A stretch of 64,000 bases of DNA from Mucilaginibacter sp. Its GTDB lineage: Bacteria > Bacteroidota > Bacteroidia > Sphingobacteriales > Sphingobacteriaceae. The stretch spans positions 48,706 to 112,705 of the forward strand of contig JARLHA010000010.1 of assembly GCA_031292485.1 (NCBI GenBank). The letters are read 5' to 3'. Shown here one piece after another: positions 1 through 8,506 of this stretch (the first letter of the stretch is position 1; each line of letters opens with the position of its first letter). The notes under the pieces are model-generated. The model saw nothing but the letters and a program-made list of their open reading frames with translations. It had not been told where the DNA came from and did not search any database. A program made the position numbers and the translations under genes.

Positions 1-27
1 ACGAATTATTGGTTGAGGCATAATTGA
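1..27 (+). CDS. possible 3' end of an upstream gene (partial)
   Basis: The first frame is open from the window edge to a TGA at 25-27 and reads TNYWLRHN. It stops 7 bases before the next start codon, which fits the tail of an upstream gene in the same alpha-glucan operon. Eight residues are too few to name a family, and the frame could be open by chance. Confidence 0.3.
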   Translation, partial: TNYWLRHN

Positions 28-34
28 TCGTAAA

Positions 35-1858
35 ATGTTGCATGGAAAAATCTCCGGTATTTTTTGTATCATCATGGCATTATTGATGCCTGACTTTTTA
101 TTTTCCCAGGCGCAGCATTCAGAACAAAAAAGAACAATGGAACAATCGTCCCAAAATCATAAATTAATTATCTATCAACTGCTGCCCCGGTATTTTGGCA
201 ATACCAAAACCCTTAATAAATATTACGGTTCAATTGACGAGAACGGTTCCGGTAAGTTTAACGATATCAGTGATAAGGCCCTTCAGGAAATAAAAAAAAT
301 GGGCTTTACCCATGTTTGGTTTACCGGGGTAATTGAGCACGCCACCATGACGGATTATTCGGCGTACAGTATAAACGCAGATGATCCGGATATTGTAAAG
401 GGGAGGGCAGGTTCACCCTATGCCATCAAAGACTATTATGATGTTGACCCGGATCTGGCGGTTGACGTAAAAAACCGGATGATGGAATACCAGGCCCTGA
501 TAGATCGCACTCACAAAAACGGCCTTAAGGTAATTATGGATTTGGTGCCCAACCACGTAGCACGCACTTATGCCTCGGATGTAAAACCAGCTGGTGTGCA
601 TGATTTTGGCCAGGATGATGACAAATCAAAAGCGTTTGATCCTAAAAACGATTTTTATTATATGCCGGGGCAGCCTTTTGTTGTTCCGTCAGGGTACAAC
701 CCGGGTGGCGACGGATTTAAAAGTCCGTTGAAGGATGGCCATTTTGATGAAAACCCGGCGAAAGCTACCGGGAATGATGTTTTTACCGCATCACCAAACA
801 TTAATGATTGGTTTGAAACCATGAAACTGAATTATGGTGTGGATTACCAGCATGGGCGTACCCCGCATTTTGATCCGATCCCTCCGCTTTGGAATAAAAT
901 ATATGATATCCTGAAATTCTGGAGTGCCAAAGGTGTGGATGGTTTCAGGTGCGATATGGTGGAGATGGTGCCTTTTGAGTTTTGGGGCTGGGTAATACCA
1001 AAGCTGAAAACGGAACATCCTGATTTGATATTTATTGGCGAAGCATATAATTCAGCACTTTACTCAAAATATATCAGCACGGGGAAATTTGATTATCTGT
1101 ATGATAAGGTAGGATTGTACGATGCTATCAGAAGGCTTACCTGCAATGATGCGCATGCTACCACCTGGGATATCAACCAGGTTTGGAACAGGGATTCAAA
1201 AGGGATTGACGAGCACATGCTGCGTTTTATGGAAAACCATGATGAGCAGCGGATCGCATCCTCACAATTTGCAGGTAATCCATGGCTGGCAATTCCCGGG
1301 ATGATCGTTACGGCAACGCTTTCAACGGGGCCGGTGATGATCTATAACGGGCAGGAGTTAGGTGAGCCTGCCAAAGGCAGCGAGGGTTTCAGCGGTGATG
1401 ACGGCAGAACAAGCATTTTTGACTATTGGGGCGTACCCGAACAGCAAAAATGGATGAACGGCGGCAAGTTTGACGGAGGGAAACTATCTGAAGATCAAAA
1501 AAAACTGCGTCGTTTTTACAGTTCTTTGTTAAACCTGGTTCACAATAATGAAGCATTAAACTCAGGCAATTTTTGGGAATTGATGTTGGCGAACGAAAAA
1601 CAGCCGGGTTTTAATCAGCATTTATACATCTTCCTTCGATATACCGATAAACAACGTATATTAGTGATTACCAATTTTAACCGGAGCGAAAGCCAGATAC
1701 AAGTTAAACTGCCCGATGACCTGCTTCAGAGATTAAGCCTGAACGGCAAAAGGGATTTTGTTGACCTGTTAAGTGGCAATAAATTCAGTACGGATAATAT
1801 TGCGGAAGGTGTTAAAGTGACGTTGCCCGCTTCAAGCGGGGTGTTGCTTAGCTTTTAG
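35..1858 (+). CDS. secreted alpha-amylase family protein (GH13)
   Basis: Probable exported alpha-glucan hydrolase that cuts starch- or glycogen-like substrates in the periplasm or outside the cell. The first ~25 residues (basic start, hydrophobic core, FSQAQ) look like a signal peptide. The GH13 signature regions are all present: DLVPNH (region I), GFRCDMVEM with the nucleophile D307, FIGEAYN with the acid/base E336, and ENHDEQR with the stabiliser D403. At 607 residues it has the (beta/alpha)8 barrel plus a C-terminal beta domain. It is followed on the same strand by a sugar MFS and a GH31 enzyme, so it probably supplies malto-oligosaccharides for uptake. Which GH13 subfamily, and whether it hydrolyses or transfers, cannot be told from motifs. 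Confidence 0.9.
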   Translation: MLHGKISGIFCIIMALLMPDFLFSQAQHSEQKRTMEQSSQNHKLIIYQLLPRYFGNTKTLNKYYGSIDENGSGKFNDISDKALQEIKKMGFTHVWFTGVIEHATMTDYSAYSINADDPDIVKGRAGSPYAIKDYYDVDPDLAVDVKNRMMEYQALIDRTHKNGLKVIMDLVPNHVARTYASDVKPAGVHDFGQDDDKSKAFDPKNDFYYMPGQPFVVPSGYNPGGDGFKSPLKDGHFDENPAKATGNDVFTASPNINDWFETMKLNYGVDYQHGRTPHFDPIPPLWNKIYDILKFWSAKGVDGFRCDMVEMVPFEFWGWVIPKLKTEHPDLIFIGEAYNSALYSKYISTGKFDYLYDKVGLYDAIRRLTCNDAHATTWDINQVWNRDSKGIDEHMLRFMENHDEQRIASSQFAGNPWLAIPGMIVTATLSTGPVMIYNGQELGEPAKGSEGFSGDDGRTSIFDYWGVPEQQKWMNGGKFDGGKLSEDQKKLRRFYSSLLNLVHNNEALNSGNFWELMLANEKQPGFNQHLYIFLRYTDKQRILVITNFNRSESQIQVKLPDDLLQRLSLNGKRDFVDLLSGNKFSTDNIAEGVKVTLPASSGVLLSF

Positions 1859-1892
1859 GTTCATTGGTTCACTGGTTCATTAGTTCATTGGT
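1858..1892 (+). repeat. left 35-bp inverted repeat arm of the IVP-like cassette
   Basis: Four near-copies of the 8-mer GGTTCATT start at the last base of the amylase stop codon. The reverse complement of 2296-2330 matches this arm at 33 of 35 positions. A transcript through both arms would form a long stem with the 124-residue ORF in the loop. Confidence 0.9.
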
Positions 1893-1919
1893 AGAATAGT
1901 TGAGTTTTTCTGTTTCGAC

Positions 1920-2294
1920 ATGAGTTATTATAATCTTGAGGATTTGGAAGTTTATCAGTTAGCTGAAAGTTTCAGTGATGAAATTTGGTTTATAGTAGGT
2001 GATTGGGACTATTTTGCTAAAGACACCGTTGGAAAACAAATTGTTAGATCTGCAGATTCGATAGGGGCAAATATTGCCGAAGGGTACGGCAGGTATCATT
2101 ATAAAGAGAATAGAAACTTTTGTTACTTCAGCAGGGGATCTATAATAGAAACAAAAGGATGGTTGAAAAAATCGAGGATTAGAAATTTAATAAATGAGGA
2201 GCAATACAACGCGTTATTTGAAAAGCTGCAAACTATCCATCTAAAATTAAATGCGTATTTAAAGTTTATTGGTAAATCTGCCACCACCAAGTAA
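1920..2294 (+). CDS. four-helix bundle protein (23S rRNA intervening-sequence / S23 family)
   Basis: Belongs to the four-helix bundle family first found in intervening sequences of 23S rRNA genes (IVP/S23, related to the Avd protein of diversity-generating retroelements). The family core SADSIGANIAEGYGR is at about residues 43-57, followed by the usual F-YFSRGS--ET--WL segment. At 124 residues it has the normal length. Members are small, basic and nucleic-acid binding; their cellular role is unknown. The gene lies between 35-bp inverted repeats, the right arm beginning two bases after the stop codon, so it forms a compact 473-bp unit inserted between an amylase gene and a sugar MFS gene that otherwise look like one operon. 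I see no good ribosome binding site before the ATG. Confidence 0.85.
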   Translation: MSYYNLEDLEVYQLAESFSDEIWFIVGDWDYFAKDTVGKQIVRSADSIGANIAEGYGRYHYKENRNFCYFSRGSIIETKGWLKKSRIRNLINEEQYNALFEKLQTIHLKLNAYLKFIGKSATTK

Positions 2295-2295
2295 A

Positions 2296-2330
2296 ACCAA
2301 TAAACTAATGAACCAGTGAACCAATAAACC
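2296..2330 (-). repeat. right 35-bp inverted repeat arm of the IVP-like cassette
   Basis: This is the reverse complement of 1858-1892 with two mismatches, again four tandem 8-mers (ACCAATAA, ACTAATGA, ACCAGTGA, ACCAATAA). It lies between the four-helix-bundle stop codon and the MFS start at 2342. Confidence 0.9.
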
Positions 2331-2341
2331 AACTATAAACT

Positions 2342-3724
2342 ATGGCAACCAGCACCATCGTTCAAAAACCGAGAATGAGTTTTTGGCAGATCTTTAACAT
2401 GAGCTTCGGCTTTTTAGGTATTCAATTTGGCTTCGCCCTGCAAACGGGGAATGCCAGCCGGATTCTGCAAACCTTTGGCGCTGACGTTGAGAATTTGTCA
2501 CTGTTTTGGCTGGCTGCGCCGATCACAGGGATGATTATTCAGCCGATTATTGGTCATTACAGTGATCGCACCTGGACACGACTGGGTCGCAGGCGCCCAT
2601 ATTTTTTAACAGGTGCACTCCTTTCGGGGGTAGCCTTATTATTTATGCCCAACTCATCCATGCTGGCTGCTATTATACCACCTATTGTTGTCGGAGCGGG
2701 TATGCTGATGATCATGGATGCATCCTTTAACGTTGCGATGGAGCCTTTCAGGGCGCTGGTGGCCGATAATCTGCCCGACAGCCAGCATAACGATGGCTTT
2801 TCGATGCAAACCTGCCTCATTGGTGTAGGGGCAGTTATAGGTTCGTGGTTGCCGTATGTTTTTGCCAACTGGCTGGGGGTGTCTGATACAGCACCTAAAG
2901 GCCATGTGCCTAATAACCTGCTATTTTCATTTTATATCGGTGCTTTAACCCTTATCGGCTCGATATTATGGACCGTAATAAAAACAAAGGAATATCCGCC
3001 GGAAGAATATGCCAAATTTCATGAGCCGGAGATGGAAGAAAAGGAAAAAAAGAGTGGACTTGTCCAGATATTTTCCGACTTGTTTAGTATGCCGAAAACC
3101 ATGTGGCAATTGGGTATCGTACAGTTTTTTTCGTGGTTTGCTCTTTTCTCTATGTGGGTATATACTACGCCGGCAATCGCCGAACATGTTTATCACATAA
3201 AACCCGGTGATACCTCTTCGCACGCATACAACGCGGCGGGGAACTGGGTTGGCGTTCTTTTTGGTGTTTACAACATTGTGTCGGCTGCTTATGCATTGTT
3301 GCTGCCACGGATTGTACGCAAGTCGAGCAGGAAAAAAACGCACGCATTTTCGTTAACCATGGGTGGTCTGGGCTTAATTTCCATATTTTTTATTCAAAAT
3401 GATTACCTGCTCATTTTACCAATGGTAGGTATTGGCTTAGCCTGGGGAAGTATCCTGGCAATGCCCTATGCCATTTTATCAAGTGCTATACCGGCGAAAA
3501 AAATCGGAGTATACATGGGTATATTCAATCTTTTTATCACTATGCCTCAAATTGTTAGCGGAGTAAGCGGGAAGTTTTTGATGAAATACATTTTTTCAGA
3601 TCATGCCGTTTATGGCTTAATTATGGCTGGTGGGTTCATGGTTTTAGGCGCGGTATCAGTTTTGTTTGTGCAGGATGGAAAAAAAATTCAAATAATAGAG
3701 ACACCACTGATTGAAGCCCCCTGA
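2342..3724 (+). CDS. MFS sugar transporter, SLC45-like
   Basis: Integral inner-membrane transporter of 460 residues with about twelve hydrophobic segments. The loop after the second segment reads GHYSDRTWTRLGRRRPY, matching the R-x-G-R-R-R/K element of SLC45 and GPH-like sugar/proton symporters. In Bacteroidota such genes sit beside alpha-glucosidases, and here a GH13 gene lies upstream and a GH31 gene downstream, so maltose or malto-oligosaccharide uptake is the likely role. A charged cytoplasmic loop at about residues 220-240 (EPEMEEKEKKS) separates the two halves. Substrate assignment is by context only. Confidence 0.85.
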   Translation: MATSTIVQKPRMSFWQIFNMSFGFLGIQFGFALQTGNASRILQTFGADVENLSLFWLAAPITGMIIQPIIGHYSDRTWTRLGRRRPYFLTGALLSGVALLFMPNSSMLAAIIPPIVVGAGMLMIMDASFNVAMEPFRALVADNLPDSQHNDGFSMQTCLIGVGAVIGSWLPYVFANWLGVSDTAPKGHVPNNLLFSFYIGALTLIGSILWTVIKTKEYPPEEYAKFHEPEMEEKEKKSGLVQIFSDLFSMPKTMWQLGIVQFFSWFALFSMWVYTTPAIAEHVYHIKPGDTSSHAYNAAGNWVGVLFGVYNIVSAAYALLLPRIVRKSSRKKTHAFSLTMGGLGLISIFFIQNDYLLILPMVGIGLAWGSILAMPYAILSSAIPAKKIGVYMGIFNLFITMPQIVSGVSGKFLMKYIFSDHAVYGLIMAGGFMVLGAVSVLFVQDGKKIQIIETPLIEAP

Positions 3725-3842
3725 TTGAAATTGTTGAGTTAACTGTCTTAACCGAACAATTATGGTTTTTAATAAAGCGGAATGTTGTATATTGCGTTAT
3801 AGATACACATTGTATAATTGGGGGATTGACTTATAATTTTTA

Positions 3843-6296
3843 ATGGAAGATAATATATTAAACCAGGAGCTGATAGCCAATAAATTAATTGAAGAGGAGG
3901 AGGAGTTCCATCACCTTAATAACCCTGCCGACGGGATAAAGCCGATCATTAAAAAATATCTTGGCGTGCCTAAAAGCGCGCAGCAATCGGGTAATAAATT
4001 CTACTTTTCTGACGGAGATGCCAAAGTTGAAGTGGTTGTTATTACGAATGAGATCATCAGAGTAAGGCTTGCGCCCCATAGTGTTTTTTTAGACGAATTT
4101 TCATACGCGGTGCCAAAGCTTGAACAAAGAGCCATTGATTTTACCCTTACTGAAGATGAAAACGAATTCAAAGTTTCAACCAGCGCCGTACACTGCCATA
4201 TCCGAAAAACGGATTTCTTTATATCATTCTCAGATAGCAATGACTTTGTAACCAGCTCAGATGCGGTACCCATGCATTGGGAAGAAAATGTAAAATTTGG
4301 TGGTTATTATGTTTTTTGTACAAAAACCTGCCATACTGAAGAAAGCTTTTTCGGACTTGGCGACAAACCTACTGAATTAAACCTTCGTGGTAAAAGGCTG
4401 AAAAACTGGAATACCGACGCCTATTCTTTTGCCTGGAATCAGGATCCGCTGTATCGAAGCATCCCTTTTTATATCAGTGTAAATGAAGGAATTGCCCATG
4501 GCATTTTCTTTGATAACACTTTTAAAGCACATTTTGATTTTGGCGCCGAGGACCCCACCAAAACAAGTTTTTGGGCTGATGGCGGTGAGCTGCAATATTA
4601 TTATATCCACGGTCCGCATATGATGGACGTGGTAAAAAGCTATCATATTTTAACGGGTACACACCCCATGCCGCCACTTTGGGCCCTTGGATACCACCAA
4701 TGCCGCTGGAGTTATTATCCCGAGGCAAAAGTTAAAAAGATAACTAACGGTTTTCGTGAAAATAAGATCCCCTGTGATGGGATTTACCTGGATATTGACT
4801 ACATGGACGGCTATAGGTGCTTTACCTGGAACCGGAAATATTTTAATGATCCAAAACGGATGATCAAAGAATTAGCCGCCGATGGTTTTAAAACGGTAGT
4901 GATTATTGATCCGGGAATCAGGGTTGATGATAACTATTCTGTATTTAAGGAAGGGAAAGAAAAACGGCATTTCTGCCGCCGCAGCGACGATTATTTTATG
5001 GAGGGCCATGTATGGCCGGGCCGCTGCCAGTTCCCTGATTTTACCAATCCTGAAGTACGCGAGTGGTGGGGCGGTTTGTTTGACGAACTGGTGCAGATGG
5101 GCGTAGCCGGTGTTTGGAACGACATGAACGAGCCTGCTGTATTTGGCGCCGGAACTTTTCCGGATGATGTAAGGCATCAATATGACGGGTACCGGGGCTC
5201 GCACCGTAAAGCGCATAATGTTTACGGCATGCAAATGGTAAGGGCCACTTATGATGGCTTGCGTAAACTGATGAAAAATAAACGGCCTTTTACCATTACC
5301 AGGGCAGGCTATTCAGGCGTTCAGCGTTTTTCATCCGTTTGGACGGGTGATAATGTAGCCTCGTGGGAACACCTTAAATTGGGGAACATCCAGTGCCAGC
5401 GTTTATCGGTATCCGGCATTTCATTTTGCGGAACAGATATTGGTGGTTTTAGTGGCGAGCCGGATGGAGAATTATTTACCCGCTGGATCCAGATGGGTAC
5501 TTTCTCGCCGTTTATGCGGGCGCACTCGGCCGGTGATACCAAAGAACGTGAACCATGGAGTTTTGGCGAACCATTTACGTCAATTAACCGTAAATTTATA
5601 GAACTAAGGTACCGTTTGCTGCCTTACCTGTATTCTATCTTCTGGGAACATCACCGGTATGGTTTCCCGATATTGAGGCCTGTAGTAATGCAGGAGCAGG
5701 AAGAGATCACCAATCACTTCAGGCAGGATGAATTTACTTACGGCGACAAGATTTTGATCTGCCCGGTGCTTGAACCAGGCGCAGCAAGCAGGAAGGTTTA
5801 TTTACCCAAAGGGAAGTGGTATAATTTCTGGAGTAATCTGGTAATTGAAGGTGGGAAGGAAATTGAGGTGCTAACCCCGCTGGAAACCATGCCTATATTT
5901 ATTAAAGCCGGGTCTGTAATACCTGAATATCCGGTAATGCAGTATGTAGGAGAAAAGGAGATTGAAGAAGTGAAGCTGAATGTTTATTTCAGCGATTACG
6001 AAGTGAATTCTTTCCTTTTTGAAGACTATGGCGAAACGTTTGCTTACGAACAGGATATCTACCTTGAAAAGAAATTCGTAGTCAACGGCAGCCGCACTAA
6101 ATTAACCATCCAACAAAGTATGGAAGGTTTATATACCCCCAGATATGAAAACTATGAGTTTAATATTATCGGCCTGCCATTTAAACCGACACGGATTGTG
6201 GCCGACAATAAAGAATTTAAAGATTTTACCTTTGATAAGGATAAAATTTTAAAACTAAAATTGAGAAAGAATTTTACGCAAATAGTTATTGATTAA
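3843..6296 (+). CDS. glycoside hydrolase family 31 alpha-glucosidase
   Basis: 817-residue alpha-glucosidase that releases glucose from the non-reducing ends of malto-oligosaccharides. The GH31 signatures are clear: PLWALGYHQCRWSYYPE at the barrel start, GVWNDMNEP with the nucleophile D427, and VWTGDNVASW with the acid/base D503. An N-terminal beta-sandwich precedes the barrel and a C-terminal beta domain follows. No signal peptide is seen, so it is probably cytoplasmic and acts on sugar imported by the upstream MFS. It is preceded by a 118-bp spacer that could hold a promoter. GH31 also contains alpha-xylosidases and transglucosylases, but the amylase/GlgE context favours an alpha-glucosidase. 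Confidence 0.92.
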   Translation: MEDNILNQELIANKLIEEEEEFHHLNNPADGIKPIIKKYLGVPKSAQQSGNKFYFSDGDAKVEVVVITNEIIRVRLAPHSVFLDEFSYAVPKLEQRAIDFTLTEDENEFKVSTSAVHCHIRKTDFFISFSDSNDFVTSSDAVPMHWEENVKFGGYYVFCTKTCHTEESFFGLGDKPTELNLRGKRLKNWNTDAYSFAWNQDPLYRSIPFYISVNEGIAHGIFFDNTFKAHFDFGAEDPTKTSFWADGGELQYYYIHGPHMMDVVKSYHILTGTHPMPPLWALGYHQCRWSYYPEAKVKKITNGFRENKIPCDGIYLDIDYMDGYRCFTWNRKYFNDPKRMIKELAADGFKTVVIIDPGIRVDDNYSVFKEGKEKRHFCRRSDDYFMEGHVWPGRCQFPDFTNPEVREWWGGLFDELVQMGVAGVWNDMNEPAVFGAGTFPDDVRHQYDGYRGSHRKAHNVYGMQMVRATYDGLRKLMKNKRPFTITRAGYSGVQRFSSVWTGDNVASWEHLKLGNIQCQRLSVSGISFCGTDIGGFSGEPDGELFTRWIQMGTFSPFMRAHSAGDTKEREPWSFGEPFTSINRKFIELRYRLLPYLYSIFWEHHRYGFPILRPVVMQEQEEITNHFRQDEFTYGDKILICPVLEPGAASRKVYLPKGKWYNFWSNLVIEGGKEIEVLTPLETMPIFIKAGSVIPEYPVMQYVGEKEIEEVKLNVYFSDYEVNSFLFEDYGETFAYEQDIYLEKKFVVNGSRTKLTIQQSMEGLYTPRYENYEFNIIGLPFKPTRIVADNKEFKDFTFDKDKILKLKLRKNFTQIVID

Positions 6297-6314
6297 GTCC
6301 GGAAGTCAGCAAAG

Positions 6315-6334
6315 CCTGCCTGCCGGCAGGCAGG
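6315..6334. repeat. 20-bp perfect GC-rich palindrome
   Basis: CCTGCCTGCCGGCAGGCAGG lies 18 bp after the GH31 stop codon, between copies of the word TCCGGAAGTC. A related GCAGGCAGGCG string occurs near 33685 beside fmt. It looks like a dispersed palindromic repeat and could also end transcription. Confidence 0.7.
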
Positions 6335-6398
6335 TCCGGAAGTCCGGAAGAAGCTGCAACTGTCATTTCGGCAAAAATAACAAAGTTATGTAGAGATT

Positions 6399-6498
6399 AG
6401 AGCCAGGAGTCAAGAGCCAGGAATCAAGAAAGGAAAAAATAAAAAACATTTCGCCGCGAGAAAAAATCCTGGCTCCTGGTTCTTGATTCCTGGCTCTT
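6399..6498. repeat. inverted tandem-word element without ORF
   Basis: The left arm 6399-6429 is two and a bit copies of a 14-mer (AGAGCCAGGARTCA). The right arm 6468-6498 is the reverse complement of the same word, matching at about 26 of 31 positions, and every mismatch is a transition. About 38 bp of A-rich DNA lies between. The architecture matches the arms around the IVP-like gene but uses a different word and has no gene inside. Confidence 0.75.
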
Positions 6499-6557
6499 CT
6501 TTATATATTTAAATATTATTTTACCATTATAAACCGGGGCATCCCCTTATTAACCAA

Positions 6558-8504
6558 ATGACTGAACAAGGCTTGCAAAGAGTTATTGTTGAACATGTTA
6601 CGCCTGAAATTGACGCTGGACGCTTTTATGTAAAAAAAGTGGCAGGCGAAAGTGTTAAAGTTGAAGCGGACATATTTACCGATGGCCACGATCATATAGG
6701 AGCAAGGTTACTATACAAGCACGAAAATGATAAAACGTGGCTGTTTGTGCCCATGCACCTACTGAATAATGACAGATGGCAGGCATCATTCGACCTTGAA
6801 AAAACTGGATTTTACTACTATACGGTTACCGGCTGGGTCGATCATGCCGATACCTGGCACCATGGTTTTTTAAAAAAATACGAAGACGCGCAGCATTTGA
6901 ACGTCGAGCTGCTTATAGGCGCCGAACTGCTTGAATTAACACTGCCAGTAGCCACTAAAGCTGACCAAAAAAAGATCAGTAAGCTGATTGCGTTAATGCG
7001 CGATGAAAAACATTACGAACAGGCGGTAGCTGAGGTATTGGGCAAGGAGATCCACCATTTTATCAGCGCCTATCCGAACCTTGATAACGCGACGGTTTAC
7101 ACTCCGCATTTAAAGGTTTTGGTTGAACGCGATAAAGCGCTGTTTAGCAGTTGGTATTGCTTTTTTCCCCGTTCAGCTTCACGTATCGAAGGAAAACATG
7201 GAACCTTTAAAGACTGCGAAGCTTTATTGCCGCGTGTTGCTGAAATGGGTTTTGACGTACTGTATTTTCCGCCTATCCATCCCATTGGCCTTAACTTCCG
7301 TAAAGGGAAAAATAACGCAGTGAACGCACTGCCCGGTGATGATGGTGTGCCTTATGCTATTGGCTCGGCTGAAGGCGGGCACAAGGATGTTTTAAAGGAT
7401 TTAGGGACATTACAGGATTTTAAACATTTGATAAAGGAAGCTGCAAGTCACGGTCTTGAAATTGCCATGGATTTTGCCATACAATGTTCGCCTGATCATC
7501 CATATGTTAAACAGCACCCCAAATGGTTTAAATGGCGGCCCGATGGAACAGTGCAGTACGCCGAAAATCCACCCAAAAAATACCAGGATATTTTGCCCAT
7601 AAATTTTGAGAACGACGACTGGCAAAATCTTTGGGCCGAGCTAAAAAGTATACTTGATTACTGGTGCGAGCAGGGGATAAGGATCTTCAGGGTAGATAAC
7701 CCGCATACCAAATCGTTTCATTTTTGGGAATGGTGTATTGCCGAAGTACAGAAGAAATATCCCGGAACTTTGTTCCTGTCCGAGGCTTTTACAAAGCCGA
7801 AGGTGATGAAACAACTGGCCAAACTGGGCTATACGCAATCATATACCTACTATGTTTGGCGCAACTCGAAACATGAACTTATTGAGTATATGAATGAGTT
7901 GACCCAAACAGAGATGAAGGACTATTTTCGCCCGAATTTCTGGCCGAACACGCATGACATTAATCCTTATTCGCTCCAGAACGGGAACGAACCCGGTTTC
8001 ATTACCCGGTTTTTTATGGCGGCTACCTTATCCTCTAACTATGGAATCTTCGGCCCTGTATATGAACTGATGTATCATGCTCCCTATCCGGGAAAAGAAG
8101 AATATCTGAACTCCGAAAAATACGAAGTCCGCTATTGGGACTGGGAAAAACGGAATAAACTGATCGATGTAATTACCCGTGTTAATGCGGCCCGTAAGGT
8201 AAACCCCGCTTTGCAGCACACCAACAACATTACTTTTTGCGAGATACATAACGACCAGTTGCTGGCTTATTACAAAAAGAGCGGCGATAACCATATTTTA
8301 TGTGTGGTAAACCTTGACCCAGATAACAGGCAATGGGGCCTGGTACAAACTCCGCTGCATGCACTGGGCCTGTACCCCGGCCAGGATTTTATAGCTTTTG
8401 ATATATTAACCGGCCGGAGTTATAACTGGAACCAGGAATGGAACTATGTTGAACTGGAGCCGCATGATATGCCGGTACATTTATTTAAGATTGAATTGCT
8501 GTAA
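6558..8504 (+). CDS. glgE: alpha-1,4-glucan:maltose-1-phosphate maltosyltransferase
   Basis: GlgE (GH13_3) adds maltosyl units from alpha-maltose 1-phosphate to the non-reducing end of an alpha-1,4-glucan. At 648 residues it has the family length and order: N-terminal beta domain, inserted helical bundle (about 110-185), catalytic barrel and C-terminal beta domain. GIRIFRVDNPHTK carries the nucleophile D380 and FLSEAFTKPK the proton donor E409; AIQCSPDHP lies in region I. The maltokinase gene that supplies its substrate starts 2 bp after the stop codon, and the branching enzyme follows. No TreS gene is visible in the window. The 261-bp spacer upstream carries palindromic repeats, so transcription may be partly uncoupled from the GH31 gene. 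Confidence 0.95.
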   Translation: MTEQGLQRVIVEHVTPEIDAGRFYVKKVAGESVKVEADIFTDGHDHIGARLLYKHENDKTWLFVPMHLLNNDRWQASFDLEKTGFYYYTVTGWVDHADTWHHGFLKKYEDAQHLNVELLIGAELLELTLPVATKADQKKISKLIALMRDEKHYEQAVAEVLGKEIHHFISAYPNLDNATVYTPHLKVLVERDKALFSSWYCFFPRSASRIEGKHGTFKDCEALLPRVAEMGFDVLYFPPIHPIGLNFRKGKNNAVNALPGDDGVPYAIGSAEGGHKDVLKDLGTLQDFKHLIKEAASHGLEIAMDFAIQCSPDHPYVKQHPKWFKWRPDGTVQYAENPPKKYQDILPINFENDDWQNLWAELKSILDYWCEQGIRIFRVDNPHTKSFHFWEWCIAEVQKKYPGTLFLSEAFTKPKVMKQLAKLGYTQSYTYYVWRNSKHELIEYMNELTQTEMKDYFRPNFWPNTHDINPYSLQNGNEPGFITRFFMAATLSSNYGIFGPVYELMYHAPYPGKEEYLNSEKYEVRYWDWEKRNKLIDVITRVNAARKVNPALQHTNNITFCEIHNDQLLAYYKKSGDNHILCVVNLDPDNRQWGLVQTPLHALGLYPGQDFIAFDILTGRSYNWNQEWNYVELEPHDMPVHLFKIELL

Positions 8505-8506
8505 TC

